A DNA stretch of 7,518 nt, from assembly GCA_002398875.1 (NCBI GenBank), contig DHCC01000082.1:1-7518 (forward strand), given 5' to 3'. Positions 1 to 5,442 of the stretch are shown in pieces. How positions within the stretch are numbered: position 1 is the stretch's first letter; every line of letters starts with the position of its first letter. The DNA comes from Bacteroidales bacterium UBA4912 (lineage in GTDB: Bacteria; Bacteroidota; Bacteroidia; Bacteroidales; Dysgonomonadaceae). The translations under genes and the position numbers were made by a program. The notes beneath the pieces are model-generated. The model worked only from the letters and a program-made list of their open reading frames with translations. It was not told where the DNA came from and ran no database searches.

Positions 1-950
1 GTTAGCACCAGCTGTGCAGTGGTTTCAATTCCATTTCCATCCATCGAGTTTGTCCATGCACGTCCATTACCCATACCATGTGTCCAAGCTGCCACTATCC
101 ATATTGCACCAGTTTTCTCATCAACTAAAATAGATGGATCCCCTACACCATTCTGTGCTTTTGGCATTCCTTCATACTCGCCAAAACTGAGAGGGAGCCT
201 CATCTTTTCCCATGTCTGACCTTTATCTACACTCCTGCTAAGTCCAACATCAACATACTCCTGCAAATCAACACTACTGTTATACCTCACATCATACACA
301 GCAAGCAGTGTTCCCTCATTAGAAGTAACAATACCCGGAATTCTATATGCCGCAGAGCCATCATCACCTGCATGTCTCACACCAATACCCATTCTATGAG
401 GGGCACCTTTAGATTTAAATTCAATTGGTGCACTTTTTCCATCCATCGAAACTGAGGTCATCTCCACATTTATTTTAGATAATAGTGAAGTGTTTGGTTT
501 CATCTGAAGGCTTACCCAGAAATAATTTATACCGGGAAACAGATTATAATTGGGCGACAATATAATTTCTTTACCCGGAGAAGTAACTTCCACTACTTTT
601 ATTGAATAAGATGGATTGGCGGCTAGTGTCTTTCCCTGTGCGTGGCTTGAAACATATTGCGAAACAGGGGCAAAATGAAACTGATTCATTCTCTGTGGAG
701 CTTCAGTGCCGCTATAATACAACTTAACAGCTTCAATCTCTTCAAGCTTAACCTGATCCGAGAACCTGAGTTTTATTTCGTTAAGCATATTAGATTCATC
801 GGCATCTATTCTAAGATAAAATAGTACGTTATCAATTCTGTCAATAAGCACAGGCGTTTCTGTCTGTTTTACAAAAACTGTATCTGCAGCTTTAATTATA
901 CTCAAACTTAAAGTTTGCAGAAAAATCAATAAAAATAATTTTGTTTTCAT
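1..950 (-). CDS. nanH: Exo-alpha-sialidase (neuraminidase, GH33), N-terminal part, runs off left edge
   Basis: A secreted sialidase that would release terminal sialic acids from host glycans. The frame is open from ATG at 948-950 to the window edge, giving 316 residues; Bacteroidales NanH proteins are about 540, so roughly 60% is present. Residues 1-22 form a signal peptide (Lys-2/Lys-4, hydrophobic core, cut near KA|AD). Residues about 25-180 match the beta-rich N-terminal domain typical of Bacteroidota sialidases. The catalytic propeller begins near 185. The F/YRIP motif is Y202-P205, with R203 the first arginine of the carboxylate-binding triad. D220-x-R222 follows, with D228 a candidate acid/base residue. 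An Asp box SVDKGQTW lies at 240-247, and GVGDPS is at 268-273. The other triad arginines and the Tyr/Glu nucleophile pair should lie off the edge. It is divergent from lon. The family call is firm; substrate linkage cannot be read. No frameshift is seen in the visible part. Confidence 0.93.
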   Translation of the reverse strand, partial: MKTKLFLLIFLQTLSLSIIKAADTVFVKQTETPVLIDRIDNVLFYLRIDADESNMLNEIKLRFSDQVKLEEIEAVKLYYSGTEAPQRMNQFHFAPVSQYVSSHAQGKTLAANPSYSIKVVEVTSPGKEIILSPNYNLFPGINYFWVSLQMKPNTSLLSKINVEMTSVSMDGKSAPIEFKSKGAPHRMGIGVRHAGDDGSAAYRIPGIVTSNEGTLLAVYDVRYNSSVDLQEYVDVGLSRSVDKGQTWEKMRLPLSFGEYEGMPKAQNGVGDPSILVDEKTGAIWIVAAWTHGMGNGRAWTNSMDGNGIETTAQLVL

Positions 951-996
951 TTCTATACTGTTTGGCACGGATTTTGACCGTATTTATTATCATAAA

Positions 997-1004
997 CAAA
1001 AGTA
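997..1004 (-). promoter_or_regulatory. Promoter -7 element for the sialidase gene
   Basis: On the minus strand this reads TACTTTTG, an exact match to the Bacteroidota -7 consensus TAnnTTTG. Its near edge lies 46 bp upstream of the ATG at 948-950, implying a leader of about 40 nt. The upstream -33 element is poor: only CTTT/TTTA-like sequence is present around 1021-1026 and there is no TTG. The gene has no clear Shine-Dalgarno; the bases before ATG are A-rich. The assignment rests on the -7 match and its position. Confidence 0.6.
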
Positions 1005-1067
1005 GTCATTTTTTCGTTCTTAAAGACGACGATATTATTTAAAAAAAGTAGAAGATACTATATAAAT

Positions 1068-3536
1068 ATGAATCCATTCAAAACAAATAAATTTAGCGAA
1101 AAAGATCTTGGGGATAATATTATCTCATTTATTACAGGTGATTTTATTGACGGTAACACAGAAATAGATAACAAGCTCCTGAAAGACAAGCTTCCCATAT
1201 TGCCGTTAAGAAATACCATTATTTTCCCCGGTAGTACTCTGCCTATATCCGTTGGCAGAAAAAAATCTCTGGAGTTAGTAAAATCACTTGGCAAGAGACA
1301 ACGCTATGTAGGTCTGGTATGTCAGAAAGACACAAGCATCGAAGATCCCGAAAAAGAGGATCTTTATCAATTGGGTGTAATTGCAGAAGTGATACGTGTA
1401 ATTGAACTTGCAGACAACAACTTCAGCATTATAGTACAAGCAAAGAAACGCTTTGAGTGGCTTGAGATAACACAGACTGAGCCATTTATGAAAGCTACGT
1501 ATAAGCTGAGAGAAACGGTTGAAGCAACAAAGGGTGACAAAGAGTTCAAGGCAATCCTCGATTCAATTCGTGAATCGATGCTTCAAATGCTGCAAATGCT
1601 GGGCGAGCCACCAAAAGAGCTGATGCAAACAATAAAAAGCGAAGGATTTTCTAACATGCTTGTCAGTTATTGCGGAACAAATTTACCGATTGAAAGTCGC
1701 GAAAAGCAGGATTTATTAAATATTGACAACGAGAAAGACTTGGCTTATCGGCTCCTGATGATACTCAACAGAGAATCCCAGATGCTGGAGATGAAGATGA
1801 ATATCCAGATGAAGACCCGCGAAGATCTGAGTCAGCAGCAGAAAGAGTTTTTCCTTCAACAGCAAATAAAAACAATACAGGAAGAGCTGGGTGGCAGTAC
1901 TCAGCAAATAGAGATAAACGAATTCAGAAAAAAGGGTAAGAGTAAAAAATGGAGTGCCGAAGTGGCAGAAACATTCGAGAAAGAAATTCAAAAACTTGAA
2001 CGTCTTAATCCGCAGTCGCCCGACTATTCAGTTCAGTATGGATATATCCAGACAATACTCGAACTACCTTGGAATGAATATACCAAAGACAATTTCAACC
2101 TAAAAAATGCTCAGAAAATCCTCGACAGAGACCATTTCGGAATGGATAAAGTCAAAGAGCGTATAATTGAACATCTGGCAGTGCTTAAGTTGAAGGGGGA
2201 TCTCAAATCTCCAATTATATGTCTTTACGGACCTCCAGGAGTAGGCAAAACCTCCTTGGGGAAATCAATCGCAGAAGCGCTCAATCGTAAATACATCCGC
2301 GTTTCACTGGGCGGTTTGCACGATGAGGCAGAAATACGAGGCCATCGCCGGACATATATAGGCGCCATACCGGGACGAATAATTCAAAACATTCAAAAGG
2401 CAGGCTCTTCCAATCCTGTATTTGTTCTGGATGAGGTGGATAAGATAGGAAACGACTTCAGAGGTGATCCATCATCTGCTTTGCTCGAGGTTCTTGATCC
2501 GGAACAAAACTATGCATTCCACGATAATTATTTATCAATAGATTATGATCTGTCAAAGGTCCTCTTCGTAGCCACTGCCAATAATCTTAATACAATTCCT
2601 CAGCCACTGTTAGACCGTATGGAACTGATTAATGTAGGCGGGTATATAACAGAGGAAAAGATCGAGATAGCTTATCGTCATTTAGTTCGCAAGGAATTGG
2701 CAAATCATGGTATTGAAAAAGGGTCATTTATCATTCCTAAACCAACGCTTCAGAAGATAGTTGAAAACTACACCCGTGAATCAGGAGTTCGTGAGTTAAA
2801 TAAAAAGATTGCAAAAATTATGCGCAAAGTTGCACGAAAGATTGCAACAGATGAACAGTATCCAAAATCTTTAAAGGTGGGCGATCTTCATGAATATCTA
2901 GGTATAGAGGAATTTAACAGAGACAAGTATCAGGGTAATGATTATGCAGGAGTGGTCACAGGTCTCGCCTGGACAGCCGTTGGTGGTGAAATTCTTTTCG
3001 TGGAGAGCTCTTTGAGCCGTGGTAAAGGTTCAAAACTAACACTTACCGGCAATCTTGGTGATGTCATGAAAGAGTCAGCCATGCTGGCCATGGAATATAT
3101 ACATTCACATGCAGAAGAGCTGGATATTAACCCGGAGATCTTTGAGCATTACAACACACATATCCATGTTCCTGAAGGTGCTATACCTAAAGATGGACCA
3201 TCAGCAGGAATTACAATGGTTACATCACTGTCATCATTATATACACAACGCAAAGTGCGTCCCAATCTGGCAATGACAGGAGAGATAACACTTCGCGGGA
3301 AAGTATTACCCGTAGGCGGAATCAGAGAAAAAATACTTGCTGCCAAGCGTGCTGGGATATCTGATATTATTCTTTGTAACGAGAATAAAAAAGACATCGA
3401 AGAGATTAAGGAAGATTATCTGAAAGGGTTAACATTCCACTATGTCAGCGATGTAAAAGAAGTTATTGAATTGGCACTGCTTGACGAAAAAGTAAGCAAT
3501 CCCAAAGTATTTACAATACCAAAGGAATCAAATTGA
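1068..3536 (+). CDS. lon: Lon ATP-dependent serine protease (family S16)
   Basis: Cytoplasmic AAA+ protease that unfolds and degrades misfolded and short-lived regulatory proteins. It is complete at 822 residues, slightly longer than E. coli Lon (784), mainly through a longer N-terminal lead-in. The N-terminal substrate-binding domain covers about 42-240 and starts at the usual LPILPLRNT (42-50). A helical, coiled-coil-prone stretch follows to about 340. The ATPase has Walker A GPPGVGKTS (388-396), Walker B with D455/E456, a sensor-1 region at ATANN (502-506), a candidate arginine finger R517, and sensor-2 region SGVRE (572-576). The protease domain carries the catalytic dyad S712 (PKDGPSAG) and K755 (GIREK). 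Their 43-residue spacing equals S679/K722 of E. coli, so the enzyme should be active. ATG at 1068 is the only in-frame start giving the full N-domain with some lead-in. No clear TAnnTTTG promoter was found upstream, so its control is unknown. It overlaps the convergent exchanger gene by 9 bp. Confidence 0.98.
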   Translation: MNPFKTNKFSEKDLGDNIISFITGDFIDGNTEIDNKLLKDKLPILPLRNTIIFPGSTLPISVGRKKSLELVKSLGKRQRYVGLVCQKDTSIEDPEKEDLYQLGVIAEVIRVIELADNNFSIIVQAKKRFEWLEITQTEPFMKATYKLRETVEATKGDKEFKAILDSIRESMLQMLQMLGEPPKELMQTIKSEGFSNMLVSYCGTNLPIESREKQDLLNIDNEKDLAYRLLMILNRESQMLEMKMNIQMKTREDLSQQQKEFFLQQQIKTIQEELGGSTQQIEINEFRKKGKSKKWSAEVAETFEKEIQKLERLNPQSPDYSVQYGYIQTILELPWNEYTKDNFNLKNAQKILDRDHFGMDKVKERIIEHLAVLKLKGDLKSPIICLYGPPGVGKTSLGKSIAEALNRKYIRVSLGGLHDEAEIRGHRRTYIGAIPGRIIQNIQKAGSSNPVFVLDEVDKIGNDFRGDPSSALLEVLDPEQNYAFHDNYLSIDYDLSKVLFVATANNLNTIPQPLLDRMELINVGGYITEEKIEIAYRHLVRKELANHGIEKGSFIIPKPTLQKIVENYTRESGVRELNKKIAKIMRKVARKIATDEQYPKSLKVGDLHEYLGIEEFNRDKYQGNDYAGVVTGLAWTAVGGEILFVESSLSRGKGSKLTLTGNLGDVMKESAMLAMEYIHSHAEELDINPEIFEHYNTHIHVPEGAIPKDGPSAGITMVTSLSSLYTQRKVRPNLAMTGEITLRGKVLPVGGIREKILAAKRAGISDIILCNENKKDIEEIKEDYLKGLTFHYVSDVKEVIELALLDEKVSNPKVFTIPKESN

Positions 3537-4472
3537 CAGTTTTATAATAAAGTATAAAACATATATAAAGATAAATGTTGTTCCCTGCCAGCGTCTGATT
3601 CTGGTGCCAAGTTTCATAAACAGCCACAGCACTAGACCCAGCGCTACTACAAACAGAGAGTCCATATAATTTATCTCAGGTGTTGAAATAGGATGTATCA
3701 ATCCTGCAACACCTAAAATCAGTAGTATATTAAAGATGTTTGACCCAACAACGTTTCCGATAGCAATATCGGAACGTTTTTTTATGGCTGCCACCACAGA
3801 GGTTGCAAGCTCTGGCATACTTGTACCTGCTGCCACTATAGTCAAACCAATCATAGCTTCAGACATTCCCAGACGCTCAGCAATTATTATTGAGTTCACA
3901 ACAAGCAAGTCAGAACCATAAACCAATGCCAACAGGCCAACCACAATAAATATCAGATCAATCGACCAGTGTTTGCTCATTTTTATTTCATCTGTATTCT
4001 GACTTTTCTTATCTGGCTGATTTTTACGATCTTTTGTAGAAGTGATAATGAGATAAGAAATATAAGAAATGAATAGCAATATCAACAAACCTGCTTCAAC
4101 GCGGGATATCTTTGAATCAAGAAAAAGCAGAAGAAAAAACACTGACACTAAAACCATGAATGGGACATCTAACTTCAACAACTGCCTTTTTACTGAAAGT
4201 GGATATATAATTGCCGAGAGTCCCAATATAATACCAATATTAAACATATTAGATCCCAAAACGTTACCTATTGACAATGCACTCTGACCAACTAATGCCG
4301 CTTTAACGCTCACCACTAGTTCGGGCATACTTGTACCAATCGAAACTATTGTTAATCCTATAATTAAAGGACTGATACCCATCCTTTTTGCAAGTGATGA
4401 TGCACCTGAAACCAAACCCTCAGCACCAAAATAAAGAATAACTAATGAAACTAATAACCAAACAATCTCCAT
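3528..4472 (-). CDS. Calcium/sodium antiporter of the CaCA family (YrbG-like)
   Basis: An inner-membrane cation exchanger of 314 residues, the usual size for bacterial YrbG-type members of the Ca2+:cation antiporter family. It has about ten hydrophobic segments in two inverted halves. Each half carries the diagnostic alpha repeat: GTSMPE at 46-51 with GNVLGSN at 69-75, and GTSMPE at 216-221 with GNVVGSN at 239-245. E51 and E221 are the conserved acidic residues expected to bind the ion. The halves are joined by a hydrophilic, Lys-rich loop at about 146-168. Family members exchange Na+ (or H+) for Ca2+; the true ion pair cannot be read. The ATG at 4470-4472 gives a complete first helix and sits downstream of a good -7 element. 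The TGA stop (3528-3530) lies inside the lon reading frame. It is separated from the upstream sigma-factor gene by a terminator, so it is probably transcribed alone. Confidence 0.95.
   Translation of the reverse strand: MEIVWLLVSLVILYFGAEGLVSGASSLAKRMGISPLIIGLTIVSIGTSMPELVVSVKAALVGQSALSIGNVLGSNMFNIGIILGLSAIIYPLSVKRQLLKLDVPFMVLVSVFFLLLFLDSKISRVEAGLLILLFISYISYLIITSTKDRKNQPDKKSQNTDEIKMSKHWSIDLIFIVVGLLALVYGSDLLVVNSIIIAERLGMSEAMIGLTIVAAGTSMPELATSVVAAIKKRSDIAIGNVVGSNIFNILLILGVAGLIHPISTPEINYMDSLFVVALGLVLWLFMKLGTRIRRWQGTTFIFIYVLYFIIKLSI
3539..3560. repeat. Perfect 8-bp inverted repeat just after the lon stop
   Basis: GTTTTATA (3539-3546) and TATAAAAC (3553-3560) are exact reverse complements around a 6-base loop. 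The repeat begins 3 bp after the lon stop codon and lies inside the 3' coding end of the convergent exchanger gene. There is no U-tract and only one G-C pair per arm, so it is not a standard intrinsic terminator. It could still shape the 3' end of the lon mRNA, since no other terminator-like structure was noticed near the lon stop. Confidence 0.4.
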
Positions 4473-4511
4473 CTAACTTAAATATTTAATAACCTATTTT
4501 AAAACCGGGGA

Positions 4512-4519
4512 CAAAGGTA
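4512..4519 (-). promoter_or_regulatory. Promoter -7 element for the exchanger gene
   Basis: The minus strand reads TACCTTTG, an exact TAnnTTTG match, with its near edge 40 bp upstream of the ATG at 4470-4472. The only TTTG upstream (4532-4535) is 12 bp away, too close for the usual 17-23 bp spacing, so no proper -33 element is seen. The site sits just downstream of the sigma-factor terminator, as expected for an independent transcription unit. Confidence 0.55.
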
Positions 4520-4532
4520 ATAATTTGGAAAC

Positions 4533-4566
4533 AAAAAAACCTCTTTATTAACAAAGAGGTTTTTTT
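4533..4566 (-). terminator. Rho-independent terminator of the sigma-factor gene
   Basis: A strong symmetric hairpin with stem CCTCTTT (4540-4546) and AAAGAGG (4553-4559) around a 6-base loop. It is flanked by seven A on the left and seven T on the right. Read on the minus strand it follows the sigma-factor stop codon (4584) by 17 bp and ends in a U-tract. The symmetry means it could also stop plus-strand transcripts, such as read-through from lon. Confidence 0.88.
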
Positions 4567-4583
4567 AATGATTCTTATTTTAT

Positions 4584-5102
4584 TTATTCAGCATAAAATC
4601 TGAAATCTTTCAGCATCTCCTTTAATCTCTTACGAGCAAAGAAAATTCTGCTTTTTACTGTTCCAATCGGCAACCCCAGATGGTTGGCAATCTCTTCATA
4701 TTTATATCCGGAAACATGCATTGAGAATGGAACCTTATATTCGTCTGTAAAACTGCTTATTGCCTTATTGATCTCCTTAATAGTATAGGCACCGTCGGGA
4801 GTATCAAACCCTGAGTCTTGCGGCAGGTTCAGATGATATAAGTTTTCAGTTTTATCAATTATTGTCTGACTTCTTACTATTTTGCGATAATTATTGACAA
4901 AGATATTATGCATTATGGTGAAAACCCAACCTTTGAAATTTACATTTTCATAATATTTCTCTCTGTTGTCTAATACTCTAAGCGTAGTTTCCTGTAATAA
5001 ATCTTTAGCTTCTTCTCTGTCAGCTGTAAGTGTCAGGGCGAAGTTAAACATATTGTCCTGCAAACTTAATAACTGTTTTTCGAAAGCAACTTTTGTTCTC
5101 AT
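4584..5102 (-). CDS. ECF-type RNA polymerase sigma factor (sigma-70 family), no adjacent anti-sigma
   Basis: An extracytoplasmic-function sigma factor of 172 residues that would direct RNA polymerase to a stress or envelope regulon. Region 2 spans about 18-75. It has the region 2.2 core DLLQET (34-39) and the 2.3/2.4 segment FKGWVFTIMHN (56-66), followed by NNYRK (70-74), which would melt and read the -10. A linker of about 40 residues follows. Region 4 is at about 111-162, with a helix-turn-helix from GYKYEEIA (132-139) into recognition helix GTVKSRIFFARKRL (147-160). The chosen start is ATG at 5100-5102. An 11-residue longer frame would need TTG at 5133-5135, which lies inside the -7 promoter element and so should not be transcribed. 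The gene is followed by its own terminator and then an unrelated exchanger gene, so no anti-sigma factor is encoded beside it. It is divergent from htpG. No extra C-terminal domain is seen; the regulon is unknown. Confidence 0.95.
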   Translation of the reverse strand: MRTKVAFEKQLLSLQDNMFNFALTLTADREEAKDLLQETTLRVLDNREKYYENVNFKGWVFTIMHNIFVNNYRKIVRSQTIIDKTENLYHLNLPQDSGFDTPDGAYTIKEINKAISSFTDEYKVPFSMHVSGYKYEEIANHLGLPIGTVKSRIFFARKRLKEMLKDFRFYAE

Positions 5103-5132
5103 AAGCTTTGACTTTAAAATGATTGTGTCTAA

Positions 5133-5164
5133 CAAATATATATTATTAAATATGAAATGAGCAA
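5133..5164 (-). promoter_or_regulatory. Promoter of the ECF sigma-factor gene
   Basis: On the minus strand TATATTTG (5133-5140) matches TAnnTTTG exactly. TTGC (5161-5164) lies 20 bp upstream and fits the -33 TTG element. A transcript would begin near 5126, giving a leader of about 25 nt before the ATG at 5102. This looks like a primary-sigma promoter, so the sequence gives no sign of autoregulation from a distinct ECF-type promoter. The site decides the gene start: the upstream TTG codon overlaps it. Confidence 0.65.
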
Positions 5165-5216
5165 TATTTTTTCCAATAAAAACGATTAATTAGTGTTAAC
5201 AAATTGATTGCACCCG

Positions 5217-5280
5217 AAATAACCCTGATTATCTGATGTTTAATTAATGAAAAAGGTAGATAATCGGGGTATTTATACCC
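5217..5280. repeat. Long imperfect hairpin with an overlapping competing inverted repeat
   Basis: ACCCTGATTATCT (5222-5234) pairs with AGATAATCGGGGT (5258-5270) through 13 pairs including one G-U. Allowing one bulged A (5221), the stem gains four more A-T pairs (5217-5220 with 5271-5274). The loop is 23 bases. The right arm also belongs to a second, perfect inverted repeat, GGGTAT-TT-ATACCC (5267-5280), so the two structures exclude each other. The element lies between the divergent sigma-factor and htpG genes and upstream of both predicted promoters. It has no U-tract. It could be an operator, an attenuator if an unseen promoter lies further left, or part of a small RNA. Function unknown. 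Confidence 0.55.
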
Positions 5281-5314
5281 AATAAAAAATATTTATACAA
5301 TCAAGAGCTGAATT

Positions 5315-5351
5315 ACTTTGGGCTGCAATATTTCAACAAAGTCGTTTTTTT
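5315..5351 (+). other. Weak terminator-like element upstream of htpG
   Basis: ACTTTG (5315-5320) and CAAAGT (5337-5342) form a 6-bp stem around a 16-base loop, followed after two bases by seven T (5345-5351). The layout is that of an intrinsic terminator on the plus strand, but the stem is weak, with two G-C pairs. It may be chance in AT-rich DNA, or the end of a short transcript from the intergenic region. Confidence 0.25.
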
Positions 5352-5365
5352 ATAATCATTATAAA
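5349..5365. repeat. AT-rich palindrome upstream of the htpG promoter
   Basis: TTTATAAT-C-ATTATAAA is a perfect dyad with 8-bp arms and a single central base. It lies about 34-50 bp upstream of the proposed htpG -7 region and 78 bp before the ATG, a position suited to an activator or repressor site. It contains no G-C pair in the arms, so chance occurrence is quite possible. It does not resemble the CIRCE heat-shock operator. Confidence 0.35.
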
Positions 5366-5398
5366 TATCTCAGAGCTTATAAATGCTTACAAATGGCA

Positions 5399-5407
5399 TA
5401 CTATTTG
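5399..5407 (+). promoter_or_regulatory. Possible -7 region of the htpG promoter
   Basis: TACTATTTG resembles TAnnTTTG but has three rather than two bases between TA and TTTG. It lies 35 bp before the ATG at 5443, a spacing like that at the other promoters in this window. No TTG is seen at the -33 position. This is a tentative call, supported mainly by position. Confidence 0.3.
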
Positions 5408-5442
5408 CAAATATAATTTTAGTCATTAAAATTAAAATAAGT

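Noticed and set aside
19..219. Plus-strand open frame of 66 codons
   Set aside because: It lies wholly inside the sialidase gene on the opposite strand, which has clear motifs; the frame has no recognisable domain or promoter.
1004..1014. AGTCATTTTTT before lon, similar to AGTCGTTTTTT before htpG (5340-5350)
   Set aside because: A 10 of 11 match that is mostly a T-run in AT-rich DNA, at different distances from the two start codons (64 and 103 bp); not enough to claim a shared regulatory site.
1033..1040. TATTATTT as a possible lon -7 element
   Set aside because: Two mismatches in the six fixed positions of TAnnTTTG and no TTG at a suitable distance upstream.
1058..1294. Minus-strand open frame of 78 codons overlapping the start of lon
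   Set aside because: It is antisense to conserved Lon N-terminal coding sequence and has no family features of its own.
1716..1991. Minus-strand open frame of 91 codons within lon
   Set aside because: Leu/Phe-rich shadow of the charged helical region of Lon (Gln/Glu/Lys codons read in reverse); no independent support.
5103..5442. CIRCE heat-shock operator or a small protein gene in the sigma factor/htpG intergenic region
   Set aside because: No TTAGCACTC/GAGTGCTAA pair is present, and no open frame there has a credible start, length or composition.
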